Assembly (NCBI GenBank): GCA_001899285.1
Contig: MKWA01000025.1
Location: forward strand, 92,038 to 156,037
From: Rhizobiales bacterium 64-17
GTDB lineage: Bacteria; Pseudomonadota; Alphaproteobacteria; Rhizobiales; Xanthobacteraceae
Direction: 5' to 3'
Length of the DNA: 64,000 nt
How positions within the stretch are numbered: position 1 is the first letter of the stretch; every line of letters begins with the position of its first letter. Position numbers and translations under genes: made by a program. Below the pieces are notes generated by a model that saw only the letters and a program-made list of their open reading frames with translations, was not told where the DNA came from and searched no databases. Shown piece after piece: positions 38,627-47,316 of this stretch.

Positions 38627-40056
38627 GACGTCTGCGCCGCGCGAAAATCGTTGCGACCCTCGGACCGGCCTCCTCGACCGTCGAGATAATCACGCGCCTG
38701 TTTGAAGCGGGCGCCGACGTGTTCCGCATCAATATGAGCCACACCAGCCACGACAAGATGCGTGAGCTGGTGGCGGCGATCCGCCAGGTGGAAACCGATC
38801 ACGAGCGGCCAATCGGCATTCTCGTCGATCTGCAAGGACCGAAGCTGCGGCTCGGTACCTTCGCCAACGGACCGGTGATGGTGGCGAACGGCGACCGCTT
38901 CGTGCTCGATGCCGACCCGACGCCGGGCGGCGCGACGCGGGTCCATCTGCCGCATCCGGAAATTCTCGCCGCCGCGCAGCCGGGCCACACGCTGCTGCTC
39001 GACGACGGCAAGGTGAAACTCGTGGTCGAGGCCACGCAGCCGAACGCGATCGTCACCCGCGTCGTGGTCGGCGGCAAGCTGTCCGACCGCAAGGGGGTGA
39101 GCCTCCCCGACACCACGGTTCCGTTCTCCGCGCTCGCCGAGAAGGATCGCTCCGACCTCGAGGCAGCTCTCGATGTCGGCATCGACTGGGTCGCGTTGTC
39201 GTTCATCCAGCGGCCGGAAGACATCGCCGAAGCAAAGAAGATCACGCGCGGCCGCGCGCTGATCATGGCAAAGATCGAGAAGCCGCAGGCGGTGCACCGG
39301 CTCGCTGAAATCCTCGAGATCGCCGACGCGCTGATGGTGGCGCGCGGCGATCTCGGCGTCGAGATGCCGCTCGAGAAAGTGCCAGGCGTGCAGAAGCAGA
39401 TGACACGCGCGGCACGGCTCGCCGGCAAGCCGGTCGTGGTCGCGACGCAGATGCTGGAATCGATGATCACCTCGCCGGTGCCGACCCGCGCCGAAGTATC
39501 GGACGTCGCCACCGCGATCTTCGAGGGCGCCGACGCGGTGATGCTGTCGGCGGAATCCGCCGCGGGCCAATATCCGGTCGAAGCAGTCGCGCGCATGAAC
39601 CGCATCGCCGAGGAAGTGGAGAACGACCCGACCTATCGCACCATCATCACCGGCCAGCGCACACCGCCGGAACCGACTGGCGCCGACGCCATCGCCGACG
39701 CGGCACGCCAGATCGCCGAGACGCTCGAACTGTCGGCGATCATCTGCTGGACCGGCTCGGGCTCGACCGGCCTGCGCGTATCGCGCGAGCGGCCAAAATC
39801 GCCGATCATCGCGTTGTCGCCGAACATCGATACCGGACGGCGGCTATCGCTTGCCTGGGGCGTGCACTGCGTGATCACCGAGGACGCGCATAATATGAGC
39901 GACGTGGTGAGCCGCGCCTGCCGCCTCGCGTTCCGCGACGGTTTCGCAAAGCCGGGACAGCGCGTCATCGTCGTCGCCGGCCTGCCGCTCGGCACGCCGG
40001 GCGCGACCAACATGCTGCGCATCGCCTTCGTCGGCAACGACGTGGAAGACGTGTGA
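38623..40056 (+). CDS. pyk: Pyruvate kinase
   Basis: 477-residue enzyme that makes pyruvate and ATP from phosphoenolpyruvate and ADP. Motifs: RRAKIVATLGPASSTVEIIT at the start, FRINMSHTSHDKMRELV, the catalytic lysine region IMAKIEKPQAVHRL near 215, MVARGDLGVEMPLEKVPGVQ near 240, and VVATQMLESMITSPVPTRAE. The C-terminal allosteric domain is complete. ATG overlaps the preceding DUF1036 stop by 4 bases. Confidence 0.97.
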   Translation: MRRLRRAKIVATLGPASSTVEIITRLFEAGADVFRINMSHTSHDKMRELVAAIRQVETDHERPIGILVDLQGPKLRLGTFANGPVMVANGDRFVLDADPTPGGATRVHLPHPEILAAAQPGHTLLLDDGKVKLVVEATQPNAIVTRVVVGGKLSDRKGVSLPDTTVPFSALAEKDRSDLEAALDVGIDWVALSFIQRPEDIAEAKKITRGRALIMAKIEKPQAVHRLAEILEIADALMVARGDLGVEMPLEKVPGVQKQMTRAARLAGKPVVVATQMLESMITSPVPTRAEVSDVATAIFEGADAVMLSAESAAGQYPVEAVARMNRIAEEVENDPTYRTIITGQRTPPEPTGADAIADAARQIAETLELSAIICWTGSGSTGLRVSRERPKSPIIALSPNIDTGRRLSLAWGVHCVITEDAHNMSDVVSRACRLAFRDGFAKPGQRVIVVAGLPLGTPGATNMLRIAFVGNDVEDV

Positions 40057-40063
40057 GCGCGCT

Positions 40064-41125
40064 CTACTGACCGCTGACCGGCGCGGCTTGCGGCGTGACT
40101 TGTGGCGTTATTTGCGGCGGCGCCAGCAGCTTGTCCGGATCGGCGGCGGGCGGTTTGCGCGCCGCGCTGACCGCCGTGATCGCCGCCACCACACGATCCG
40201 GCCAGACATGCTGCGGCATGTGGCCGACCTTCTCAAACACCGTCAATGTCGCTTCCGGCAGTTGCGCCGTCAGCGCGCGCGCATGAATGTTGGTTGAAAC
40301 GACAATATCGCTGTCACCGGCAAGGATCGCCGTCGGCACCGCGATTTCGCTGTATCGCGATTGCTGTGCCGTCACGAAGGCCTGCAACGCGGCGACGTCG
40401 CGCGCATTGTCGAGAAAAACTTGCGGCCGCAGGCCGAGATCAATCGCCGCACGGTCACGGTAGCCAGCCGGCACCGGTTGCGGGGTGAACGCCGCGGCGA
40501 TGCCGGGGCCAATGAACAACTGGGCAAGCGGATAAGCCAGCGTATAGGCGAACAACGGACCCACCACCGGCATCGCGACGATGTTGTAGTAAAGTGCGAT
40601 GCCGCCGATCCACGGATGCGTCACCGGCGAGAGCAGAACGAGGCCGGCAAGACCGTCGCGATAGGTCAGCGCGTAATTGAGTGCGAGCGCGCCGCCGAGC
40701 GAATGCGCCACCATCACCACCCGGCCGGCATTGAGCCGTGTCAGCGCGTCGTGAATGAGCGTGACCTGGCGCGCGAGCCGCTTGCCATCGTCGACCGCCG
40801 GCCCATCGCTCCAGCCGAGACCCGGCCGGTCGATCATGATGACCCGGCGGTCCCGCAACCGGTCGCCGAGCGCGACGCGCCAGTCCTCGAGATTGTCGCT
40901 GGCGCCATGGATCAGGACGACCGCCGGCTCGCCGGGCTTCGCCGTGCCTTCGTCGAGAACATGCAGCCGCACGCCATTGATCATGACGAGGCGGCCGGCC
41001 GGCGGATGCGCACGCTCAATCGCCCGCGCGCCGAAATAGCTATAGAGCGCGCCCGCGCCGAGGATCAGCGCGAGGATCACGAGCGTCAGCAGCGGGATTT
41101 GCAGAAGGCGGGGCACGCTTAACAT
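40064..41125 (-). CDS. Alpha/beta-fold hydrolase, membrane-anchored
   Basis: 353 residues: one N-terminal membrane helix (LLQIPLLTLVILALILGAGA), then an alpha/beta hydrolase with oxyanion region VVLIHGASDNLEDW, nucleophile elbow VMVAHSLGGALALNYA (Ser), an acid in LAGDSDIVV and the His in KVGHMPQHVWPD. The C-terminal 30 residues are Pro/Gln-rich repeats (PPQITPQVTPQAAP). The catalytic domain probably faces the periplasm. Substrate unknown. It ends 8 bases from the convergent pyk gene. Confidence 0.88.
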   Translation of the reverse strand: MLSVPRLLQIPLLTLVILALILGAGALYSYFGARAIERAHPPAGRLVMINGVRLHVLDEGTAKPGEPAVVLIHGASDNLEDWRVALGDRLRDRRVIMIDRPGLGWSDGPAVDDGKRLARQVTLIHDALTRLNAGRVVMVAHSLGGALALNYALTYRDGLAGLVLLSPVTHPWIGGIALYYNIVAMPVVGPLFAYTLAYPLAQLFIGPGIAAAFTPQPVPAGYRDRAAIDLGLRPQVFLDNARDVAALQAFVTAQQSRYSEIAVPTAILAGDSDIVVSTNIHARALTAQLPEATLTVFEKVGHMPQHVWPDRVVAAITAVSAARKPPAADPDKLLAPPQITPQVTPQAAPVSGQ

Positions 41126-41189
41126 ACGATCTCAGGCGAAAAAGGTTGCAAGCGAAGACAGACGCGGTCCGACAAACGCGCCGCCGGCG

Positions 41190-41843
41190 TCAGATATCGC
41201 GTCCTTCGACCTTTTCCTGCAGTTTCTTGACCTGATCGGGAATGTTCTCGAGCCGCGGATAGACCTCGACCGCGCGGCGATAGGCTTCGAGCGCGTGCCG
41301 CTCGTCGCCGATCTCCTGCAGAATCAGGCCGAGCCCGGACAGCGCGCCGAAATGGCGCGGTTCAAGCTTGAGCACCTGGATCAGATCTTGCAATGAAGCG
41401 CCGTAATTCTTTTGCATGAAATGGACCGTCGCGCGCCGGTTCCAGGCTTCCACGTAATCGGGCCGGATGGTCACGATGGCGTCGAGCAGCTTGATCGCCA
41501 GCGCTGTGTCCTTGGCCTCGACCGCACGGCGGACCCGGCCCATCAGCAGATTGGCCGTGTCGCTCGGCGAAATCATCCACAGCATCCAGATGCGCTGCTC
41601 GATCGCCTTGGCGCTGGTGTCGTCCGGGGCGACCTTCAGCGCCTCGAACAGAAAATCCAGATTGTGAGTGGGATCCTCGGCCTTCCCCTTCCTGGTCTTG
41701 GGGCTGGGGACGGTCTGGGGCGGATGAATCCACTCGCCCTTGGCGTCAGGGGCCGGCGCGCGCTGCGCAAACGCCCATGACGGAGCCAAGGCTGGCAACA
41801 GGGCCAGCGCCAAAAGCCATGCAAAAGGCAGCCGGAATCGCAT
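41190..41843 (-). CDS. Secreted TPR-repeat protein
   Basis: 217 residues from the start used. A classic signal peptide (FAWLLALALLPALAPSWAFA) is followed by a proline-rich linker and three or four tetratricopeptide repeats (for example ALAIKLLDAIVTIRPDYVEA, YGASLQDLIQVLKLEPRHFG, ERHALEAYRRAVEVYPRLEN). Probably a periplasmic scaffold; partner unknown. The start at 41843 gives the best signal peptide; the frame is open to an ATG at 41894. A perfect 24-bp palindrome ends at the base before the chosen ATG. Confidence 0.75.
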   Translation of the reverse strand: MRFRLPFAWLLALALLPALAPSWAFAQRAPAPDAKGEWIHPPQTVPSPKTRKGKAEDPTHNLDFLFEALKVAPDDTSAKAIEQRIWMLWMISPSDTANLLMGRVRRAVEAKDTALAIKLLDAIVTIRPDYVEAWNRRATVHFMQKNYGASLQDLIQVLKLEPRHFGALSGLGLILQEIGDERHALEAYRRAVEVYPRLENIPDQVKKLQEKVEGRDI

Positions 41844-41867
41844 CGGGGACAGACTAGTCTGTCCCCG
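41844..41867. promoter_or_regulatory. Perfect 24-bp palindrome at the start of the TPR gene
   Basis: The sequence CGGGGACAGACT followed by its exact reverse complement, centred on CTAG, abuts the ATG at 41843. Such a perfect dyad with an ACAGACTAGTCTGT core looks like a TetR-type operator, but it would also form a strong RNA hairpin. No TetR gene lies in the window. Confidence 0.55.
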
Positions 41868-41928
41868 GAGCAACGCAAACCAATCGGTCATCAAAGGCGC
41901 GTGACGCGGTCAAAGCCGCCGCCGCGCT

Positions 41929-42054
41929 TCAGCCCTGGCGGGCCTTGAAGCGCTTCTGGGTCTTATTGATGATATAGACCCGGCCCTTGCGGCGCACGAT
42001 GCGGTTGTCGCGATGGCGCGCACGCAATGATTTCAACGAGTTACGGACTTTCAT
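41929..42054 (-). CDS. rpmJ: 50S ribosomal protein L36, zinc-free (YkgO-like) type
   Basis: 41-residue protein [20 protein letters not shown]...[14 protein letters not shown]. It has the L36 pattern but with Arg in place of the zinc-ligand cysteines (no C-C-C-H site), the YkgO/C-minus form. This zinc-independent form is the normal single copy in many Alphaproteobacteria. The ATG at 42054 is preceded by agtgtg-type leader rather than a strong site. Too short for most ORF callers but unambiguous. Confidence 0.95.
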   Translation of the reverse strand: MKVRNSLKSLRARHRDNRIVRRKGRVYIINKTQKRFKARQG

Positions 42055-42152
42055 CACACTTCTCGGGTTCGGCTGTTGCCGCGGGTTCTAAGGATTGAGG
42101 CCCGCCCTGTCAACGCGCCCGGCCGGGGTTCCCCAGAGGGCTGCCTGGCCTC

Positions 42153-42965
42153 TCAGGGAGGCCCGCTTCTGGCCCGGTCCCGCCAGCGCATGATGAACCG
42201 GGGCAGGAACACCGCCGTAGCCGCCACCGCGAGGAAAATGAGGCCGTACTGGAGCGGGTGCTCGCCGCCCTGCCCGAACGCCAGATGCCGGGCGGCATGG
42301 CCGAGCCAAGTGTAAACCACCGTGGACGGCGCCATGCAGATCATGGTGACCACGGCATATTGCCAGAACGGGATCCGGGTCAGCCCGAGCAGATAGTTAA
42401 AGACCGTGTAGGGGAAAATCGGCACCAGCCGAATGAAGGCAACGAACCGCCAGCCTTCGGCCTCGACGCTCTGCTTAATCTCGCCGAGCCGGCCGGCGGC
42501 GCGGCGCTCGACCCAGTCCCCCGCGAAATAGCGCGCCAGCGCGAACGCCAGCATCGCGCCAACGCTGCCGCCGATGAAATTGACGATACTGCCGAGTACC
42601 GGGCCGAATACCGCGCCGCCCAGTGCGTCGAAAAAGCTGCCCGGCACCATGGCAACCGTGGCGATGGCGTAGATGGCGGCGAATCCGACCGGCGCCCAGA
42701 CGCCGAGATCGCGGGTCAAGCCCTCGAGCGCATCGAGCGTCAGCGCATCGCGATAAAGCCACGCGAGCGCCGCGATGCCGATCACCAGCAGCGCCAGCAG
42801 CAGGCCGAGCGTGCGCCGCGAGGTCAGACGTGATGGTGAGATCAGCAGGGACAAGAGGGGCCGTCGATTGCGCCGGAGGATATCGGCCTCGTCCTTAGCG
42901 CGCGGCGGGACGGAATCCCAGCCCGCCAAACCGCAACGCATCTGTGCGCGCGGCATACCCGTCAT
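42153..42965 (-). CDS. TVP38/TMEM64 (VTT domain) membrane protein
   Basis: Up to 270 residues with about six membrane helices. The VTT domain shows AIYAIATVAMVPGSFFDALG, the conserved loop GAVFGPVLGSIVNFIGGSVG, and RLVPIFPYTVFNYLLGLTRI. Family members are scramblase-like or undecaprenyl/lipid-handling proteins in some bacteria; function here unknown. The first 45 residues are variable and the true start may be an internal codon nearer SRRTLGLLLALLVIG. Confidence 0.88.
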   Translation of the reverse strand: MTGMPRAQMRCGLAGWDSVPPRAKDEADILRRNRRPLLSLLISPSRLTSRRTLGLLLALLVIGIAALAWLYRDALTLDALEGLTRDLGVWAPVGFAAIYAIATVAMVPGSFFDALGGAVFGPVLGSIVNFIGGSVGAMLAFALARYFAGDWVERRAAGRLGEIKQSVEAEGWRFVAFIRLVPIFPYTVFNYLLGLTRIPFWQYAVVTMICMAPSTVVYTWLGHAARHLAFGQGGEHPLQYGLIFLAVAATAVFLPRFIMRWRDRARSGPP

Positions 42966-43055
42966 TCCCTCCGGATATCGACATTGCGGCGATCCTGCGG
43001 CAGGTTGCGGCGATCATGGCGCGCGCGCCAGCTCCCTTTCATCTCACGACATCGA

Positions 43056-44246
43056 ATGATGACCGACCGCAGCGATCAACCGTCCCTTGCGCGCATGCTG
43101 ATCGTGGTGGCGCTGCTGTGGCTCATCGGCAATGCGCTGCGGCTGACCATTCTCGCGGTGCCGCCGGCGCTGCCCAGCATTCATGACGATCTGCATCTGA
43201 GCGCGACGCAGGTCGGCCTCCTGACCGGATTACCACCGATGCTGCTCGGTCTCGCCGCGGTCCCCGGCTCGCTACTGATCGCGCGGCTCGGCGTGCTGCC
43301 GGCGCTGATCGTCGGCCTTGTGCTCGCCGCCATCGGCGGAGCGCTGCGCGGCGTCTATCCGCATATCGCACTGCTGTACGGCATGACCATCGTCACCGGC
43401 GCCGGCGTCGCGATCATGCAGGTGACGATGCCGACCGTGGTGCGGCTGTGGATGCCGAAGCGGATCGGCTTCGCCACCGCCATCTACACCAACGGTCTCG
43501 TCATCGGCGAGATCATCCCGGTCAGCCTGACCATTCCGGTGATCCTGCCTTGGGTCGGAAGCTGGCAATGGTCATTCGCCGTCTGGAGCGCACCGGTTAT
43601 CGTGATCGCCGTGCTGGTGTGGGCGTTCGCACCGCGCGTGCAGCAACCCGCGAGCACGCTCGCGGCCGCGCGCCGCTGGTGGCCGGACTGGAACGACAGC
43701 CTGATCTGGAAACTCGGCCTGATGCTAGGTGCGGTCAACGCATCCTATTTCGGCTGCAACGCGTTCCTGCCAGACTACCTGACCCATACCGGACAGGTGG
43801 AATGGATCAGCCCGGCGCTGACCGCGCTCAATGTCGGCCAGCTCCCCGCGTCGCTGCTGCTGCTCGGCGCGGCAAGCCGGCTGGAGCGCGCGACCTGGCC
43901 TTATCTGTTTGCCGGCCTCGGCATTATCGCCGCGCTGTTTTTCGTCGTGTTCGGGCGTGGTCTCGTCGTCGTGGCCGCGGCCTCGGTGATCGGCTTCTTC
44001 TGCGCCCTGATCCTGATCCTGGCACTGGCGCTTCCGCCGCTGCTGGCGGCGCCGGAGGACGTGCACCGCGTCAGCGCGGCGATGTTCACCATCAGCTATA
44101 GCTGCGCCATCATCATCCCGGTGATCTGCGGCGCGGTGTGGGATTTCACCGGCATTCCGCGATCGACATTCGTTCCCATGGGAATTATGTGCGTGGTCCT
44201 GATTGTGCTGGCGCCGTCGGTAACGCATGTTGGGCGGCGAACCTAG
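43056..44246 (+). CDS. MFS transporter (CynX/NimT-like)
   Basis: 396-residue major-facilitator protein with twelve membrane helices. N-terminal PSLARMLIVVALLWLIGNAL, loop GLLTGLPPMLLGLAAVPGSL and the central ATAIYTNGLVIGEIIPVSLT resemble the cyanate/nitrate-type CynX/NimT group. The substrate is not determinable. ATG at 43056 (or 43059); the open frame before it is not coding. Single gene, followed by a repeat-like motif. Confidence 0.86.
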   Translation: MMTDRSDQPSLARMLIVVALLWLIGNALRLTILAVPPALPSIHDDLHLSATQVGLLTGLPPMLLGLAAVPGSLLIARLGVLPALIVGLVLAAIGGALRGVYPHIALLYGMTIVTGAGVAIMQVTMPTVVRLWMPKRIGFATAIYTNGLVIGEIIPVSLTIPVILPWVGSWQWSFAVWSAPVIVIAVLVWAFAPRVQQPASTLAAARRWWPDWNDSLIWKLGLMLGAVNASYFGCNAFLPDYLTHTGQVEWISPALTALNVGQLPASLLLLGAASRLERATWPYLFAGLGIIAALFFVVFGRGLVVVAAASVIGFFCALILILALALPPLLAAPEDVHRVSAAMFTISYSCAIIIPVICGAVWDFTGIPRSTFVPMGIMCVVLIVLAPSVTHVGRRT

Positions 44247-44272
44247 AGCGTGATCCCGAAACGCGGATCATC
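44247..44272. repeat. Fragment of a Rhizobiales palindromic repeat
   Basis: The sequence agcgtgatcccgaaacgcgg followed by atcat, directly after the MFS stop, matches one arm of the GAGCATGATCCCGAAA palindrome common between Rhizobiales genes. Only one arm is clear. Confidence 0.4.
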
Positions 44273-44292
44273 CTCAAACACATGAGGCTCCC

Positions 44293-44697
44293 ATGCGGAC
44301 GATCCCGGTCGGCGCCAAGGGCACCTACAGCCTGAAGGTCACGCCGGCGCACCTTGCCAACCAGTTCAAGGATTCGATGCTGCCGCCGGTGTTCGCCACG
44401 CCGATGATGATCACGGCGATGGAAAACGCCGCGCTCAACGCCATCAAGGCGTATCTCGAACCGGGCGAAAGCGCGGTCGGCACCGCTGTCGATATCCGCC
44501 ATCTCGCGGCAACGCCGGTCGGGCATCAGGTGACGGCGGAAGCGGAAGTCACCAAGGTCGATGGCCGCCGCGTGTTCTTCACGGTGACGGCGCGCGATGA
44601 AACCGAAGAGATCGGCAACGGCACGCACGAACGCATGGTGGTCGATGTGGCGCGCATCCGCAGTAAGCTGGACGCCAAGGCGCCGCGGCAAGGATGA
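44293..44697 (+). CDS. Hot-dog fold thioesterase, FlK-like
   Basis: 134-residue single hot-dog domain hydrolysing an acyl-CoA. It resembles the fluoroacetyl-CoA thioesterase FlK group: the likely catalytic Thr-Glu pair is in VFATPMMITAMENAALNAIK and the His in LAATPVGHQVTAEAEVTKVD. The natural substrate in non-fluorinating bacteria is unknown. ATG at 44293 follows the repeat fragment. The next gene is convergent. Confidence 0.85.
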   Translation: MRTIPVGAKGTYSLKVTPAHLANQFKDSMLPPVFATPMMITAMENAALNAIKAYLEPGESAVGTAVDIRHLAATPVGHQVTAEAEVTKVDGRRVFFTVTARDETEEIGNGTHERMVVDVARIRSKLDAKAPRQG

Positions 44698-44698
44698 C

Positions 44699-44813
44699 GC
44701 TCTTTCCACGTCATGCGCGGGCTTGACCCGCGCATCCACGGCTTAATTTCTTTCCGGGGCAAACAAGACGTGGATGGCCGGGACAAGCCCGGCCATGACA
44801 CATGGAAAGAGTG
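44699..44813. repeat. Large inverted repeat between the thioesterase and hemE genes
   Basis: Outer arms ctttccacgtcatg and catgacacatggaaag mirror each other. Within them are two hairpins, gcgcgggcttgacccgcgc and ggccgggacaagcccggcc, each flanked by tccac/gtgga. This is the common GTCATGCGCGGGCTTGACCC-type intergenic palindrome and probably acts as a barrier between two convergent genes. Confidence 0.75.
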
Positions 44814-44821
44814 AACCCGCT

Positions 44822-45847
44822 TCAACTGCCCCGCACGCGCGCGAGCATCTGCTCCACATGCGCCACCGGCGTCTGCGGCAGGATGCCGTGGCCGAGATTG
44901 AAGATAAACGGCTTGTCCGCGAATGCGGCGAGCACCTCGTCCACCGCGCGGTCGAGAGCCGCACCGCCCGCGAGCAGCACCTCGGGATCGAGATTGCCCT
45001 GCACCGGCACGCGTGACTGGATCTCGCGGCGCGCGAAATCGCGATCAATCTCGGTTTCGAGACTGGCGGCATTCACTGTCGTCTCGTCGACGTAGCGCGG
45101 AATGCCTTGCCCGGCGCCACGCGGGAAACCGATGATCTTCGCGTGCGGATGCCGCGCTCGCACCTTGGCGACCAGCGCCTTGGTCGGCTGCACGCTCCAG
45201 CGCTCGAAATCCTCCGGCGCGAGGCTGCCGGCCCAGGAATCGAAAATCTGCACGCAGTCGGCGCCAGCGTCGATCTGGGCGCACAGATAATCGGCGGACG
45301 CCGACACCAGCTTGTCGATCAGGCCGGCGAATGCCTGTGGATGCGCGGTAAACGCTACCTTGGCCGGCCCCTGATCCGGCGTGCCACGACCGGCGATCAT
45401 GTAAGTGGCCACCGTCCACGGCGCGCCGCAGAAGCCGATCAGCGTCGTCTGCGCCGGCAATGCGGCCTTCACCCGCCGCACGGTCTCGCAGACCGGCGCG
45501 AGGCGCGAGGCATCATGCGCGGCATTGACGCTGTCGATCTCTGTGGCACTGGTCAGCGGATCGAGCCGCGGTCCCTCACCCTCGACGAAGCGCACGTCAC
45601 GGCCGAGCGCATAGGGGATCACCAGAATGTCGGAGAACAGAATCGCCGCATCGAAGCCGAAACGGCGGATCGGCTGCAACGTCACCTCGGCCGCGAGTTC
45701 CGGATTGAAGCAAAGATTGAGGAAACTGCCGGCCTTGGCGCGCACCGCGCGATATTCAGCGAGATAACGGCCGGCCTGGCGCATCATCCAAACGGGCGGC
45801 GGCGACCGGCGTTCGCCGGAGAGAACATCAAGAAGCGGTTTGCTCAC
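44822..45847 (-). CDS. hemE: Uroporphyrinogen decarboxylase
   Basis: 341-residue enzyme of haem synthesis that removes four carboxyl groups from uroporphyrinogen III. Motifs: [20 protein letters not shown] at the N-terminus, [13 protein letters not shown] near 70, [14 protein letters not shown] near 135, and [17 protein letters not shown] near 195. Full length. It is at the end of the leftward catabolic cluster, but its role is housekeeping; a 104-base gap separates it from the Bug gene. Confidence 0.97.
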   Translation of the reverse strand: MSKPLLDVLSGERRSPPPVWMMRQAGRYLAEYRAVRAKAGSFLNLCFNPELAAEVTLQPIRRFGFDAAILFSDILVIPYALGRDVRFVEGEGPRLDPLTSATEIDSVNAAHDASRLAPVCETVRRVKAALPAQTTLIGFCGAPWTVATYMIAGRGTPDQGPAKVAFTAHPQAFAGLIDKLVSASADYLCAQIDAGADCVQIFDSWAGSLAPEDFERWSVQPTKALVAKVRARHPHAKIIGFPRGAGQGIPRYVDETTVNAASLETEIDRDFARREIQSRVPVQGNLDPEVLLAGGAALDRAVDEVLAAFADKPFIFNLGHGILPQTPVAHVEQMLARVRGS

Positions 45848-45951
45848 GAAACAAAAATCCGTTCGGACGACACTGCGCCCGAACGGATCATCGTCTCGGA
45901 ACCGCCGGGCCGGGATGGCCTAGCAGAGACCACGGCGGTGGTCACGCGGCG

Positions 45952-46914
45952 TCAGAACGAGATCTTCGCCGCCTTGATGATCGGCGCCCATTTCTCGACT
46001 TCTGACGCCATGAACGCCTTGGCATCGGCCGGCGTGCCGCCGGACGCCTCGACGCCGAGATTGTCGAAGAAGGTCCGCGCCTTCTCTGACTTGATGTACT
46101 CGTTGGTCGCGGCATTGAGCTTGGCGATCACGTCCGCCGGCGTGCCGGTCGGCGCGAGGATCACATACCAGACCGCGGCCTCGAAGCCCCGCAGGCCGGA
46201 TTCCGATGCGGTCGGCACGTCCGGCAGCTTCGACCAGCGCTTGCCGCCGGCGATCGCCAGAGCCTTGATCTTGCCGTCCTTCACCGTCGGCACATAGGCC
46301 GCCATGGAATCCATGCCGACATCGATGTGACCGCCGATCAGATCGGTGATGATCGGCGGGCTGCCACGATATTGCGTGTCGACCAGCTTGATGCCGGCGC
46401 GCGCCTGTAACAGCTCGCCGGTGATGTGGCCGAGCGTGCCGTTGCCGGGGAACCCGGCGGTAAGTTTGTCCGGATTGGCCTTGGCGTAGTCGATCATCTC
46501 CTTGAGAGTGGAGAACGGCGCGTCTTTCTTCGCGACGACGATCACCGGCGCCTTGCCGATCAGCACGACCGGCGCAAAATCGCGATCCGGATCATACGAC
46601 ATATCCTTGTACATCAGCTTGTTGGTCGCGGCCGGACCCGTGGTCGCGAACAGGAAGGTGTAGCCATCGGGCGCGGCCTTCGCCGCCGCCGCACCGCCGA
46701 TATTGCCGCCGGCGCCACCGCGATTGTCGATGATGAACGGCTGGCCGAGTTTCGTTGCCAGATGCTCGATCAGGCCGCGGGCGATTACGTCCGAAGTCGT
46801 GCCGGCGGTGAACGGCACCACCAGCGTCACCGGCCGCGACGGCCAGGTCTGGGCGCTCGCCGCGGTGGCGGAGAGCAGCATGGCGGCAGCAGCCGCCAGA
46901 AAGCGCATGCGCAT
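45952..46914 (-). CDS. Tripartite tricarboxylate transporter substrate-binding protein (Bug family)
   Basis: 320-residue periplasmic solute receptor. Signal peptide FLAAAAAMLLSATAASAQ, then the family opening WPSRPVTLVVPFTAGTTSDV and VIDNRGGAGGN-like motif (FIIDNRGGAGGNIGGAAAAK), with GFPGNGTLGHITGELLQARA in the middle. Bug proteins bind carboxylates. No TctA/TctB membrane genes are adjacent, so it is an orphan receptor. It follows the cupin gene on the same strand. Confidence 0.93.
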   Translation of the reverse strand: MRMRFLAAAAAMLLSATAASAQTWPSRPVTLVVPFTAGTTSDVIARGLIEHLATKLGQPFIIDNRGGAGGNIGGAAAAKAAPDGYTFLFATTGPAATNKLMYKDMSYDPDRDFAPVVLIGKAPVIVVAKKDAPFSTLKEMIDYAKANPDKLTAGFPGNGTLGHITGELLQARAGIKLVDTQYRGSPPIITDLIGGHIDVGMDSMAAYVPTVKDGKIKALAIAGGKRWSKLPDVPTASESGLRGFEAAVWYVILAPTGTPADVIAKLNAATNEYIKSEKARTFFDNLGVEASGGTPADAKAFMASEVEKWAPIIKAAKISF

Positions 46915-46955
46915 GATGAATCCTCCCGGCTTTCGTTGTAGTCGTCTTCTCGGAA

Positions 46956-47291
46956 TCAGGGCGCGTATTCGGGGCGCTTCGGCGTGAACACGTCGATATT
47001 GATCACGGTCTCGTCGCCGATCACCTCGCCCCAGTGGGTGACGCCGCCGGGAATGACCACCAGGCCGCCCGGCCCGACCTCATGCGCCTCGTCTCCGATG
47101 TGAAACAGCATGCGCCCCTCGACGATATAGGCGATCTGCTCGTGCGGATGGCTGTGCGGCTTCGGCTCGTGCTTGGGATGCAGACGGTGCATGGCGATGG
47201 TCGCGCCACTGCCCGAGAACGCCTTCTGCTCGACGCCGCGGCGGATTTCCTTCCACGGAATCTGGCTCCAGTCGATCTTGTGAATATCCAT
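46956..47291 (-). CDS. Cupin domain protein
   Basis: 111-residue single cupin. The metal-binding first motif is HPKHEPKPHSHPHEQIAYIV, giving the H-x-H-x4-E pattern, and the second motif GGLVVIPGGVTHWGEV contains the last His. Small cupins in catabolic clusters are isomerases, dioxygenase-like enzymes or ligand sensors; the activity here is not readable. The ATG at 47291 has gaaggagag upstream and lies 25 bases after livH, so it belongs to the transporter operon. Confidence 0.88.
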   Translation of the reverse strand: MDIHKIDWSQIPWKEIRRGVEQKAFSGSGATIAMHRLHPKHEPKPHSHPHEQIAYIVEGRMLFHIGDEAHEVGPGGLVVIPGGVTHWGEVIGDETVINIDVFTPKRPEYAP

Positions 47292-47316
47292 GGCACTCTC
47301 CTTCTTCTTCAACTCG

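Noticed and set aside
41929-42054. L36 as a zinc-lacking degenerate gene
   Set aside because: The cysteine-free form is a recognised functional type and common as the sole copy in Alphaproteobacteria.
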